From Streptomyces sp. NRRL S-118 (GTDB lineage Bacteria; Actinomycetota; Actinomycetes; Streptomycetales; Streptomycetaceae): a stretch of 64,000 bases of DNA. The stretch is from positions 3,609 through 67,608 of the forward strand of contig NZ_KL591023.1 of assembly GCF_000716335.1 (NCBI RefSeq), written 5' to 3'. Made by a program: the position numbers and the translations under genes. The notes under the pieces were generated by a model. It saw nothing but the letters and a program-made list of their open reading frames with translations. It made no database searches and was not told where the DNA came from. Position 1 is the stretch's first letter; the number at the start of each line of letters is the position of its first letter. Below are positions 8,348 through 16,750 of the stretch, piece by piece.

Positions 8348-9846
8348 GGCTGAGTGTTCCCCTTGCTTGCGTCGTTCGGCTCCCCGGTCAGGCCGCTCTG
8401 GAAGGCGGCCAGCCACATTCCGGGCTGCACCTGAGGTGAGGGCTCCGCGTCCGGAGCGGCGGTGGGCGCCGGCGCGGCCGGCGCGGAGGGTGCGGCGGCC
8501 GCCGCGGCCGGCGGTGTCACCGGCTTCTTGCGGCGGCGCTGGGGCAGCCCGTTGGGCGTTCGCTCGGTCACGACCGGCGCGTGGTCGTCCGCGACCGGGC
8601 CGGTGGCCGAACGCGGCGCCGGGTCGGCGGCCGGGCCCGGGAGGGCCTCCGCGGCCGGGACGGTCGCACGGGGCACGGAGGACGCACCGATGCCGTGGGC
8701 GAGGCCGCTGGCCGAGGCGACGGTGGTGATCAGCTCCTGGGGCACGACCACGACGGCCCGGACACCGCCGTACGCGGACGGGCGCAGCGAGACCTGGAAG
8801 CCGTACGCCTGCGCCAGCCGGCCCACCACGGCGAGCCCGAGGCGCGGGGTCTCGCCCAGGTCGTTCAGGTCGATGCCCTGCTGGGCCTGGCGGAGCATGC
8901 GCTCGGCGCGCTTGCGGGCCTCCTCGCTCATGGAGACACCGCCGTCCTCGATCTCCACCGCGATGCCCGACTGCACGTCGACGGCGGTCAGATGGACCTT
9001 GGTCTGCGGCGGCGAGTAGCGCGTGGCGTTGTCGAGGAGCTCGGCGAGGGCGTGGATCAGCGGTTCGACGGCCGGGCCGGTGACGGCGACCTCGGTGACC
9101 GAGTGCAGTTCGACGCGCTGGTAGTCGAGGATGCGGGACATGGCGCCGCGCAGCACGCTGTACAGCGGGACGGCGCGGCTCCACTGGCGGCCCGGGCGGG
9201 CGCCTCCGAGGACCGCGATGGAGTCGGCGAGCCGCCCGATCAGCGCGGTGCCGTGGTCGATGCGGAGCAGATCGCCGAAGACCTCCGGGCTGTTGCCGTG
9301 GCGGTCCTCCATCTCCCGCAGTTCCTGCGCCTGTTGGTGCACGATGGCCTGGACCCGTCGGGCGATGTTCACGAAGGCGCGCTGCGCGGACTCGCGCAGG
9401 TCCTCCTCGGCGACGACCGCGTCGACGACCACGCGCACGACCGCCTGGTGCTCGTCGGGCGCGGTGAGCGAACCCAGTACGTCCTCGGGGAATTCACCGC
9501 GCCGCAGCCGCTCGATGGCGTCCGGCAGCAACGTTCCGGCCAGATGCGCGGTCTCGGCGTGCCGCCGGGCCAGGGCGGTGTCGCGGGCGGCGACGGTGCG
9601 CCGCAGTTCCTCGATCACCCGCCCCCGGCGGGCGGCCGCCGCGCCTGTCACGGCGAGCGCGAGGGCGGCCAGGGCCCCGATGACGCCGACCGGGACGCGC
9701 GCGGGAGCGGACACCACGGCCACCGTGACACCGGCGGCGACGGCGGTCAGAGCGGCGGGCAGGAGCCACACGAAAGAGGCCGCGGACCGCGGGCTTCCAC
9801 TTCCGGGCGACGATGTCTCACGGACCATCAGCACCATCAAACCCAT
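8344..9846 (-). CDS. cvnA: conservon sensor kinase-like membrane protein CvnA
   Basis: A 500-residue sensor-kinase-like protein and the first gene of the operon. Two close membrane segments (about 25-45 and 50-72) are followed by a coiled-coil dimerisation region and an HATPase_c domain (N-box ELLDNATRYSPP, G-box EIEDGGVSMS, LGLAVVGRLA). The C-terminal 110 residues are Ala/Pro-rich and look disordered. CvnA proteins are thought to sense a signal at the membrane without a conventional response regulator. Three in-frame ATGs lie within the first 20 bases of codons (ending at 9846, 9837 and 9828); none has a strong Shine-Dalgarno, so the exact start is uncertain. Confidence 0.93.
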   Translation of the reverse strand: MGLMVLMVRETSSPGSGSPRSAASFVWLLPAALTAVAAGVTVAVVSAPARVPVGVIGALAALALAVTGAAAARRGRVIEELRRTVAARDTALARRHAETAHLAGTLLPDAIERLRRGEFPEDVLGSLTAPDEHQAVVRVVVDAVVAEEDLRESAQRAFVNIARRVQAIVHQQAQELREMEDRHGNSPEVFGDLLRIDHGTALIGRLADSIAVLGGARPGRQWSRAVPLYSVLRGAMSRILDYQRVELHSVTEVAVTGPAVEPLIHALAELLDNATRYSPPQTKVHLTAVDVQSGIAVEIEDGGVSMSEEARKRAERMLRQAQQGIDLNDLGETPRLGLAVVGRLAQAYGFQVSLRPSAYGGVRAVVVVPQELITTVASASGLAHGIGASSVPRATVPAAEALPGPAADPAPRSATGPVADDHAPVVTERTPNGLPQRRRKKPVTPPAAAAAAPSAPAAPAPTAAPDAEPSPQVQPGMWLAAFQSGLTGEPNDASKGNTQP

Positions 9847-10166
9847 CGAACGAGAAAGATCATATGACGACGGGCGGGAGCATAGCCCGTTGAAGTCAAG
9901 GGGATTGACGGCGGGTCACCGCATTGGCGAGATCTGTTCGGTCCCATCGAAGTGGACTGAGTACCTCCGCCCCCGGCTGTCGTACGTCCGGGGATCGGCC
10001 TGCGAGGGCGGGGCAGGAGGCCGTCGGCACGGCGCCGGGCAGGTGGCGGGAGTGGCCCGCTCGGAGCGGTCGGCAGGCTGCGCGAGCGACCGGGCGCCCG
10101 GGTGCCGGGCCGCCGTCCGGGATCGGCGGCGGCCCGGCATCCCGGTTCCCCGGCGCGGCCGGCGCA
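9847..10166. other. intergenic region upstream of cvnA
   Basis: These 320 bases hold no convincing gene. An AT-richer stretch nearest cvnA (about 9850-9960) should carry the conservon promoter; TTGACT and TATGCT occur there but at unsuitable spacing, so I do not assign hexamers. The rest is GC-rich with no codon bias. Confidence 0.6.
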
Positions 10167-10514
10167 TCAGAGCCGGTCGAAATCGCCCGCCAGGGCAGCC
10201 GCGACGCGCAGATGCGTTTCGGCTTCTTCGTGCCGTCCTTGCCGCTGGAGCGTGCGCCCCGGCATGAGCCGGGCGTAGTGCTCGACGGGATCGCTCTCCA
10301 CGATGGCGCGCAGCTCGGTCTCGGCGCTGCGCAGCTGGGCCGAGTGGTAGGAGGAGCGCGCCAGCAGCAGCCTCGGTCCCGTCTGCTCCGGCGCTTCGTC
10401 GACCAGCGCGCGCAGGACGCGCGCGGCGGCCGTGTGGTCCTTGGCGTCGAAGAACAGCCGCGCCCGCTCCCAGCGCTCGGCCGGGGACCCGTGGTCGTAG
10501 TACGTCGCGTGCAC
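10167..10514 (-). CDS. small tetratricopeptide-repeat protein
   Basis: A 115-residue protein built almost wholly of two to three TPR-like helix pairs (AAARVLRALVDEAPEQTGPRLLLARSSYHS and AETELRAIVESDPVEHYARLMPGRTLQRQGRHEEAETHLRVA taken as consecutive units). It is a typical TPR scaffold and no catalytic motif is seen. The start is GTG with AGGAGG six bases upstream. Homologues of this size are common in Streptomyces as short tetratricopeptide proteins of unknown partner. It is transcribed alone, with a 160-base gap to the next gene on the same strand. Confidence 0.8.
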   Translation of the reverse strand: MHATYYDHGSPAERWERARLFFDAKDHTAAARVLRALVDEAPEQTGPRLLLARSSYHSAQLRSAETELRAIVESDPVEHYARLMPGRTLQRQGRHEEAETHLRVAAALAGDFDRL

Positions 10515-10674
10515 TCCTGACCTCCTCGGCGCCGTCGACGAGCCACTCCGGTTGAAAATTCCACTGTTGACCGGTGTGGCTCGTGTGCGAGGGTGCCGGA
10601 CCGCGACGTCGGTCGAGTCCGCTCCGGTCGAGTCCGCTCCGATCGCCGGGCGGACGGGGCCGTGCGGGGATCTC

Positions 10675-11370
10675 CTAGCCCTCGAGGGCCCCCAGTTGCT
10701 GCATCAGCCCGAGATCGTCGATGTTCCACCAGCTCTCGGCGATCTTGCCGTCCTTGCAGCGGAACGTCGCGTGGCCCGTGCCGGAGACATCGCGGCCGGT
10801 GGCCTCCAGGCCGCGGTACTCGCCCACGTGGCGGCCGGTGTACGACATCCGCAGGCAGACCAGGTCGCCTTCGGCGACGAGGCTCTCGATGGTGCACGTC
10901 GGCCGGAACGCCTCCATGATCTCCCGGTTCTCGGCCTTGGCGGCCTCCAGGTCCACGTCGTACGACGACAGCGAGGGGTCGTGCTCGCGGTAGTCGGCGC
11001 TGCACAGGGAGTCCGCCGCGTCGACGTTCCCTCCGTTGATCACGTCATCGACGAAGCGCTGCACCATGAGCTTGTTGAGCTGCTGGTCGCCGACGACGTC
11101 CAGGTCCGTGAACGACGGTTCGCCGTCGCAGAGCGCCATCAGCTGCTCGTAGATCCGGTTGGTCTCGGGCAGGTTCGAGTTCTTCATCGCCTCCTCGTAC
11201 GACGGGAACTCCACGATCTCCACCACATGGGTGCTGTCGGAGCGGTCCCGTCCGACGATCGAATGCGTGGCCGTCCGCTTACCCTCGGTCGCTTGGATCC
11301 ACTGGTCCATCAACCCGCGTAGTTCATCGACCCGGTCCGTCTTGAGGTCGATGACCTGGACGAATGACAT
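10675..11370 (-). CDS. two-domain protein: dimeric alpha/beta-barrel plus SnoaL-like ester cyclase
   Basis: A 231-residue fusion. Residues 1-100 form a dimeric alpha/beta-barrel-like domain (MSFVQVIDLKTDRVDELRGLMDQW, then the strand VVEIVEFPSYEEAM), related to antibiotic-biosynthesis monooxygenases. Residues 105-225 form a SnoaL-like domain (LMVQRFVDDVINGGN, YREHDPSL, GDLVCLRMSYTGRHVGEYRGLEATGRDVSGTGHATFRCKDGKIAESWWNIDDLG read in pieces), close to SnoaL-type polyketide cyclases but also to many non-polyketide proteins. No polyketide synthase lies nearby, so a stress or detoxification role is as likely as biosynthesis. AGGAGGGA sits directly before the ATG, and an 18-base palindrome precedes it. 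Confidence 0.85.
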   Translation of the reverse strand: MSFVQVIDLKTDRVDELRGLMDQWIQATEGKRTATHSIVGRDRSDSTHVVEIVEFPSYEEAMKNSNLPETNRIYEQLMALCDGEPSFTDLDVVGDQQLNKLMVQRFVDDVINGGNVDAADSLCSADYREHDPSLSSYDVDLEAAKAENREIMEAFRPTCTIESLVAEGDLVCLRMSYTGRHVGEYRGLEATGRDVSGTGHATFRCKDGKIAESWWNIDDLGLMQQLGALEG

Positions 11371-11382
11371 GGTCCCTCCTAC

Positions 11383-11400
11383 TGCTCGAACGCTGGAGCA
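11383..11400. promoter_or_regulatory. 18-base imperfect palindrome upstream of the ABM/SnoaL gene
   Basis: The sequence TGCTCGAACGCTGGAGCA has perfect TGCTC/GAGCA arms and further partial symmetry inside, centred on CG. It lies between the Shine-Dalgarno site and an AT-rich segment with a possible -10 box (TATTCT on the minus strand), so a bound protein would affect transcript initiation or early elongation. The regulator is not known. Confidence 0.45.
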
Positions 11401-11576
11401 ATTTCAGAATATGCCCGATATGAGATGGATGTTCGACTCGATGGTGCGGGCGTTCCGTCACGGCCCGGTCCGCGGCCGCTGAACGCGACGGGCCCGCCGT
11501 CCGTACGAAGGGGCGGACGCGTCCCCCCGGCCGCCGTCGGCCGCCGGAGTCCGAACGACCCGCAGGAGCCACCGAG

Positions 11577-12686
11577 TTGACCCACAGGCGCATGACCAAG
11601 CGAAAAGCAGTCCTCGCAGGAGCCGGAGCCACCGGCATCGTCGCCGCGGCGATCCTGCTGCCCAACGCCAATGCCTCGCAGTCCCCAGCCGGCTCCGGAC
11701 CGGTCGTCGCCCAGAAGATGACCGCCGCCTCCGCCGCAGGCGTCGCCGAGAAGCTCGGCGACCGGCTCGGTGACGCGTACGGCGGGGCGTACTACGACGC
11801 CGGCAAGCAGCAGCTCGTCGTCAACGTCGCCGGGGGCGACGACGACGCCGAGGCCGCGGTCGCACAGGCCGGCGCGGTGCCCCGCGCCGTGCGCAACAGC
11901 ACCGCCACCCTGAAGTCCGCCACGGGCACGCTCTCCCGCCGGGCCGCCATCCCGGGCACGGCCTGGGCCGTCGACCCCCGCACCAACCAGGTGCTCGTCA
12001 CGGCCGACCGCACGGTCACCGGCCAGAGGTGGGACCGGCTGGAGACGGCCGTGGAGGCCCTCGGTGACGGTGTCGCGCGCATCCAGAAGTCCAAGGGCGA
12101 GTTCAAGCCCTTCGCCGACGGCGGCGACGCCATCTTCGGCGGCGGCTCCCGCTGTTCCCTCGGCTTCAACGTCACCACCCAGGACGGCGGGCGCGGCTTC
12201 CTGACCGCCGGCCACTGCGGTGTCGCCGCCGACCGGTGGACCGACGAGAACGGCGCGGAGCTGGGCACCGTCCAGGCCGCCACCTTCCCGGGCGAGGGCG
12301 ACTTCGCCCTCGTCACGTACGACGACCCCGGCGCCGACGCCCCCGACGTCGTCGACGTGGGCGGCGGTCAGACGGTACCGATCCGCGGCGCGGCCGAGGC
12401 CGCAGTCGGCCAGCAGGTGTTCCGGATGGGCAGCACCACCGGCCTCAGGGACGGGCAGGTCACCGGCCTCAACGCCACGGTGAACTACCCGGAGGGCACG
12501 GTCACCGGTCTGATCCAGACCGATGTCTGCGCCGAACCGGGGGACAGCGGAGGCGCGTTGTTCACTCGTGACGGGGCCGCCATAGGTCTCACCTCGGGCG
12601 GCAGCGGCAACTGCGACGTGGGTGGCGAGACGTTCTTCCAGCCCGTGACGACCGCGCTGGACGCGGTCGGCGCCCGCATCCCCTGA
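11577..12686 (+). CDS. streptogrisin-type S1 serine endopeptidase precursor
   Basis: A 369-residue secreted chymotrypsin-like protease precursor of the S1E/alpha-lytic family. It has a signal peptide (about 1-33), a long pro-region that should act as folding chaperone and inhibitor (about 34-183) and a mature domain. The triad is His213 (LTAGHC), Asp242 (EGDFALV) and Ser324 (PGDSGGALF). Cys193 with Cys212 or Cys214-type spacing, and the late CAEP/NCDVG cysteines, fit the family disulfides. The segment SRCSLGFNV marks the mature N-terminal region, as in streptogrisins. The start is TTG with AGGAG eight bases upstream; an in-frame ATG five codons later is possible. It ends six bases before convergent anmK. 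Confidence 0.92.
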   Translation: MTHRRMTKRKAVLAGAGATGIVAAAILLPNANASQSPAGSGPVVAQKMTAASAAGVAEKLGDRLGDAYGGAYYDAGKQQLVVNVAGGDDDAEAAVAQAGAVPRAVRNSTATLKSATGTLSRRAAIPGTAWAVDPRTNQVLVTADRTVTGQRWDRLETAVEALGDGVARIQKSKGEFKPFADGGDAIFGGGSRCSLGFNVTTQDGGRGFLTAGHCGVAADRWTDENGAELGTVQAATFPGEGDFALVTYDDPGADAPDVVDVGGGQTVPIRGAAEAAVGQQVFRMGSTTGLRDGQVTGLNATVNYPEGTVTGLIQTDVCAEPGDSGGALFTRDGAAIGLTSGGSGNCDVGGETFFQPVTTALDAVGARIP

Positions 12687-12692
12687 CCGTGC

Positions 12693-13889
12693 TCACCCGT
12701 GCCCGTACGGCGGGGGCGGCGTCAGCCGCAGCCGTACGGGCACGGTCGGGGCGGGCTCCGGCAACCGCAGAGCGTGCCGGCCCGGGGTGATCGAGCCCAG
12801 CAGGGTCGCATGCCGGGCACCGGTGCATGCCGGTACCGTACCGGCCAGTCCGTGGGCGGTCAGGAAACCGAGAACCGCAAAGGCGTACGCCTCCTTGGCC
12901 GCCGACGGCAGCCCCAGCTCGCCGGAGCCGCGCAGCGGAACACCGCCGAGCGCCGACCGCAACCGGTCCATCAGCACCGGATTGCGGGTGCCACCCCCCG
13001 AGGCGAAGACCTCGGTCGCCCCGACGGAGCGGACCGCGTCCGCGACGGTACGGGCGGTCAGTTCGGTGAGGGTGGCCACCACGTCCGCCGGACGCAGGGC
13101 GTCCCGCCCCTCCAGCGCCGCCAGCAGGTAGGGCAGGTGGAACACCTCCTTGCCGGTCGTCTTGGGCGGCGGGGCCGTGTAGTACGGCTCGTCCAGCAGC
13201 CGCCGCAGCAGCTCCGCGTCGACCCTGCCGCGCGCCGCCAGGGCGCCGTCGGCGTCGTAGGCCAGCCTGCCGCCCGTGAAGTGGTGCACGGCCGCGTCGA
13301 CCAGCGCGTTGGCCGGACCGGTGTCGAAGGCGAGCGGCGGCGCCCCGGCCGGGCCGGCGGCCGCCGTGATGTTGGCGATGCCGCCGAGGTTCAGCGCGAC
13401 GGGCACGCCAGGGCGCCCGCGCAGCCACAGCACGTCCACGATGCTCACCAGCGGCGCGCCCTGCCCGCCGGCGGCGACGTCCCGGGTGCGCAGGCCCGAG
13501 ACGACGGGACGGCCGGTCGCCTCGGCGATCCAGGCCGGCTCGCCGAGCTGGAGGGTGCCGCGTACCCGCCCGCCCTCGGTCCAGTGGTGGACGGTCTGCC
13601 CGTGGGAGACGACCAGCTCGGCGCGGCCCCCGCACAGCTCACGGTCCGCCCGTACGGCGAGTTCCGCGAACGCCTGCCCGATACAGGTGTCCAGCAGGCA
13701 GACGTCCTTCAGGGTGGTGGCCGCCGGAGGCAGTGCGGCGGCCAGGGCGCACCGCAGACCGTCGTCGTACCGGGCACTGACCATGCCGAGCGGGCGCAGG
13801 ACGACGCTGTCCCCGTCGAACGTGAGGTCCGCGGCCGCCGCGTCGACCGCGTCGTACGACGTGCCCGACATCATGCCGATGATCCGCAC
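12693..13889 (-). CDS. anmK: anhydro-N-acetylmuramic acid kinase
   Basis: A 398-residue sugar kinase of the ASKHA fold. It opens and phosphorylates 1,6-anhydro-MurNAc from cell-wall turnover to give MurNAc-6-phosphate. The N-terminal motif GMMSGTSYDAVDAA matches the family GLMSGTSLDGVDAA, with Tyr for Leu. Further hallmarks are SHGQTVHHW, LQLGEPAWIAEATGRPVVS, LNLGGIANIT, FDTGPANALVDAA and VFASGGGTRNPVLMDRL. The gene lies 16 bases downstream of an MHS-type transporter gene and is probably in one operon with it, which suggests uptake plus salvage, although MurNAc-6-P etherase is absent here. Its last codons overlap a strong bidirectional hairpin. Confidence 0.93.
   Translation of the reverse strand: MRIIGMMSGTSYDAVDAAAADLTFDGDSVVLRPLGMVSARYDDGLRCALAAALPPAATTLKDVCLLDTCIGQAFAELAVRADRELCGGRAELVVSHGQTVHHWTEGGRVRGTLQLGEPAWIAEATGRPVVSGLRTRDVAAGGQGAPLVSIVDVLWLRGRPGVPVALNLGGIANITAAAGPAGAPPLAFDTGPANALVDAAVHHFTGGRLAYDADGALAARGRVDAELLRRLLDEPYYTAPPPKTTGKEVFHLPYLLAALEGRDALRPADVVATLTELTARTVADAVRSVGATEVFASGGGTRNPVLMDRLRSALGGVPLRGSGELGLPSAAKEAYAFAVLGFLTAHGLAGTVPACTGARHATLLGSITPGRHALRLPEPAPTVPVRLRLTPPPPYGHG
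12697..12745. terminator. bidirectional terminator hairpin between the protease and anmK genes
   Basis: A perfect 15-base inverted repeat (CCGTGCCCGTACGGC with GCCGTACGGGCACGG, 19-base loop) starts 10 bases after the protease stop. It lies inside the final 18 codons of the convergent anmK gene, whose C-terminal Pro/Arg-rich tail it encodes. It can serve as terminator for both genes. Confidence 0.75.
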
Positions 13890-13905
13890 GGTGCTGCTCT
13901 CCTCC

Positions 13906-15267
13906 TCAGTCGCGCAGGGCGTGGCGGTGGCCGTCGCCGGGCAGGGTGGCCAGGGCGAGCGCGCTCACGGCGCACGTGGCGGCCACGTAGTACGCGGGGA
14001 CGTCGACGCTGCCGGTCCGTTCGATCGTCCAGGTGACGATCAGGCCCGCGCAGCCGGAGAACACCGCGTTGGACAGCGCGTACGCCAGGCCCAGCCCGGT
14101 GTACCGGACGTGCGTGGGGAACATCTCCGCGAGCATCGCCGGCCCCGGCCCCGCCATCAGGCCGACGACCGCGCCCGCGGCGAACACCGCGAGGCCCTTG
14201 GCGACCGCCCCGGTGGAGGGGTCCCGCAACACGCCCAGCAGTGGGAAGGCGAGGAGGACGGCGAGCGCCGCACCGGCCACCATCACCGCGCGCCGGCCCA
14301 CGCGGTCGCTGAGCGCACCCGCCGGGAGGATCGTGGCCGCGAAGCCCAGATTGCCCAGGACGGTGGCCACCAGCGCCTGCCGGAAGGAGGCGTTCAGGCT
14401 GCTCTGGAGGTATGACGGGAGGACGACGAGGAAGGTGTAGCCGGCCGCCGACCAGCCCATCAGCCGGCCGGCCGCGAGCACGATCGCGCGCGCCGCCTCT
14501 CCGGGCGCGGCGGTGACGGGATGGGGCGCCTTCCGCGGCGCGGCGGCTACGGACCGGGCCGCCTCCTGCCGCCGGAACGACGGCGTCTCCTCGAGGCGCA
14601 GCCGCAGCCACAGGGCGCCCAGCCCCATGGGCAGCGTCAGCAGGAACGGCACCCGCCACCCCCAGCCCTCCAGCTGGTCCTGCGTCAGGATCGTGGCCAG
14701 CAGGGCGGCCACCCCGGCTCCGCCGAGCAGTCCCAGCGCCACGGTGAACGACTGCCACGCCCCGTACAGGCCGCGCCTGCCCGGTGGGGCGCATTCGGTC
14801 ATCACCGAGACGGCGCCCCCGAACTCGCCGCCCGCGGAGAGCCCTTGGACGGCGCGCAGCAGGGTGAGCATCCACGGTGCGGCGGCGCCCAGCGTCGCGT
14901 ACGTGGGCAGCAGGCCGATCAGGGTGGTCGCGCCCGTCATCAGCAGGATGACGAGGATCAGCGTCGGCCGCCGGCCGGCCCGGTCGCCGATCCGGCCGAA
15001 CAGCGCCGCTCCCACCGGGCGGAAGAAGAACGCCAGCGCGAAGGACGCGTACGTCTTGACCAGGGCCTCGGCGCCGCCGGTGCCCGCGGGGTCGAAGAAC
15101 CGGGCGGCGATGATCGTGGCGAACCAGCCGTAGACGCCGAACTCGTACCACTCGATGAAGTTGCCGACCGAGCCCGCCACCAGTGAACCGCGCGACCGCG
15201 GCGGCACGGCTGCCGCTCCGCCGGTCCCTCCGGGCGGTGAGGAGGTGGTCGTCCGCCGGCTCTCCAT
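13906..15267 (-). CDS. MHS-family (metabolite:H+ symporter) MFS transporter
   Basis: A 453-residue 12-helix major facilitator of the MHS subgroup (KgtP, ShiA, ProP relatives). The first membrane segment carries the signature GNFIEWYEFGVYG, and loop 2-3 has FGRIGDRAGRRPTL, the MFS motif A. GGEFGGAVSVM and the late segment LAEMFPTHVRYTGLGLAY are further MHS hallmarks. It imports a small organic acid, sugar acid or osmolyte; the substrate is not readable. The anmK gene follows after 16 bases, so a cell-wall sugar derivative is a possible substrate. The promoter predicted upstream would give a leaderless or nearly leaderless mRNA. Confidence 0.9.
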   Translation of the reverse strand: MESRRTTTSSPPGGTGGAAAVPPRSRGSLVAGSVGNFIEWYEFGVYGWFATIIAARFFDPAGTGGAEALVKTYASFALAFFFRPVGAALFGRIGDRAGRRPTLILVILLMTGATTLIGLLPTYATLGAAAPWMLTLLRAVQGLSAGGEFGGAVSVMTECAPPGRRGLYGAWQSFTVALGLLGGAGVAALLATILTQDQLEGWGWRVPFLLTLPMGLGALWLRLRLEETPSFRRQEAARSVAAAPRKAPHPVTAAPGEAARAIVLAAGRLMGWSAAGYTFLVVLPSYLQSSLNASFRQALVATVLGNLGFAATILPAGALSDRVGRRAVMVAGAALAVLLAFPLLGVLRDPSTGAVAKGLAVFAAGAVVGLMAGPGPAMLAEMFPTHVRYTGLGLAYALSNAVFSGCAGLIVTWTIERTGSVDVPAYYVAATCAVSALALATLPGDGHRHALRD

Positions 15268-15599
15268 GAAAGTTCGTTACATCATCACAGCCGTTCGCTG
15301 TCAATTACTTTCACCGGCGCGGTGCGGAGCACCTTCGGACGGTGCGGCACCGCACGTCGGCGGCAGGACGGTCCGGCGCTCGCGATGCGCAGGCACAAAG
15401 GTGCATATACGGTGTAAAGGCAGCCCGTATGGCGTATTCGGGTCCTCTGGAGGCGAGACCACCGGCAGGTCGGCGTGGAGACGATCACCCGTCGTGAGAA
15501 GTGGCTCCGCCCCGACGGACGCTCCAGCTGCCGCACGCAGTCTCTGATGGTGGAGAACATGACAGTCGCGGGAGCGGGGACGACGGCCGGGTGGCGGAC
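15268..15599. other. divergent intergenic region
   Basis: These 332 bases separate the divergent transporter and methyltransferase genes. The transporter promoter occupies the left edge. The middle has AT-richer text (TATACG and GTATTC around 15400-15440) that could hold the methyltransferase promoter, leaving a leader of about 150 bases. I see no gene. Confidence 0.5.
15276..15304 (-). promoter_or_regulatory. promoter of the transporter-anmK operon (leaderless candidate)
   Basis: On the minus strand a perfect TTGACA is followed after 17 bases by TGTAAC, and the -10 hexamer ends eight bases before the ATG. Transcription would start at or within one or two bases of the A of ATG, consistent with the absence of any Shine-Dalgarno sequence. 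Confidence 0.55.
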
Positions 15600-16403
15600 A
15601 TGAGCGCGGACAGGAACCCGGGCCCGCCGGCCCCCGAGGGGCACGACGACGACGGACACGAGCACCGGTTCAACGCCGACGCGGACTGGGACCGGTGGCC
15701 CGTCACCGCCTACCTGACCGAGAACTACCGGCGTATGCACAGCTCGGACGCCACGGTCATCCGCCACCACTCCGCCTTCTACCGGCAGTTCGCCGCCGGA
15801 AGCGTCGGCCGGTCCCTGGAGTTCGGGGCGGGGCCGAACCTCTACCCGCTGATGCCGGCCGCCGCCGTCGTCCGTGTCATCGACGCGCTGGAGCCGGGGG
15901 CCGGCAACGTCGCCTACCTCGCGGGCCAGCTGGAACGACCCGACGAGAGCTGGCGGACCTTCTACGACCTGTGCCGCGAGCTCGACCCCCGGCTGCCGGT
16001 CTCCCTCACCGAGGCGCTGTCCCGGGTCCGCGTCCTCCACGCCGACGCGACCGCCGTGCCCGAGGGCGCCTACGACCTCGCGTCGATGAATTTCGTCGCC
16101 GAGAGCGTCACCGAGGACGCGGACGAGTTCGCCGAACTCTGCGGCCTCTTCATCCGCGCCGTACGGCCCGGCGGACACCTGGTCGCGGCCTTCATGGAGA
16201 ACATGCCCAGCTACCGGATCGGCGCCGGGCTGGAGTGGCCGGCCTTCCCGGTGGACTCCACGACGCTGCGGGAGGTCTTCGGCCCGCACACCGCCGACCT
16301 GCACCTCGCACGTGTCGACAAGGACCCCGGCCTGCCGGACCACGGGGACACGGGCATGGTGCTGCTCCGGCCGGAGCGCGCTCAGCCGGGCGGCCCCGGG
16401 TGA
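15600..16403 (+). CDS. SAM-dependent methyltransferase, NNMT/PNMT/TEMT-like (SCO2525-type)
   Basis: A 267-residue methyltransferase resembling the actinomycete SCO2525 family and the NNMT/PNMT/TEMT fold. Residues 45-70 (YLTENYRRMHSSDATVIRHH) form the N-terminal cap, SLEFGAGPNLYPLMPAA is the SAM motif I, and MNFVAESVTEDADEFAELCGLFIRAVRPGGHLVAAFMENM (in parts) covers post-motif regions. It would methylate a small amine or alcohol; the acceptor is unknown. No strong Shine-Dalgarno precedes the ATG, and a GTG nine bases earlier is an alternative. It stands alone between two gaps of about 330-350 bases. Confidence 0.82.
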   Translation: MSADRNPGPPAPEGHDDDGHEHRFNADADWDRWPVTAYLTENYRRMHSSDATVIRHHSAFYRQFAAGSVGRSLEFGAGPNLYPLMPAAAVVRVIDALEPGAGNVAYLAGQLERPDESWRTFYDLCRELDPRLPVSLTEALSRVRVLHADATAVPEGAYDLASMNFVAESVTEDADEFAELCGLFIRAVRPGGHLVAAFMENMPSYRIGAGLEWPAFPVDSTTLREVFGPHTADLHLARVDKDPGLPDHGDTGMVLLRPERAQPGGPG

Positions 16404-16750
16404 AGGAGCGCGTCCCGTTCGCCGGGCGGCTCCCCGCTCCGGCCCCTCACCGGCCGGCCCCTCCATTCCCGCCCGCGCCCGGAGCGCCACCGGTGGGCCC
16501 GGACCGCAGGCGCCGGCGCACCAACAGGTGCCGTGTCGGCAGAGCCTGACCTTCCGCCAGTAAGCCCGCGAAGCAGGTGGGTTCGCGGAGCGTCGATGCG
16601 GGCACACCGCGCGACCGGCGGGGGAGTGCGGCCCGGGCGGATGACAAAAGACCACGGGAAGTGGAACCTCTGGCCACTGCTGTCCCTCTTCTCTCCCGAC
16701 ACGCGCGCGCTGCCAGCTGAAAGAGACGACCGTACGAAGAGAGCACAGCC
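16404..16750. other. intergenic region before the TPR gene
   Basis: I find no gene in these 347 bases. There is a short perfect inverted repeat CCGCGAA/TTCGCGG (16566-16588), possibly a weak terminator for the methyltransferase. The AT-richer part near 16640-16740 should contain the promoter of the TPR-polyprenyl synthase pair. Confidence 0.5.

Noticed and set aside
9847..10166. Conservon promoter from TTGACT and TATGCT
   Set aside because: The two elements are nine bases apart, unlike any usable -35/-10 spacing.
16561..16590. tRNA-like stem with a GGTTCGCGG segment
   Set aside because: Only one 7-base stem is present; no acceptor, D or anticodon arms can be folded.
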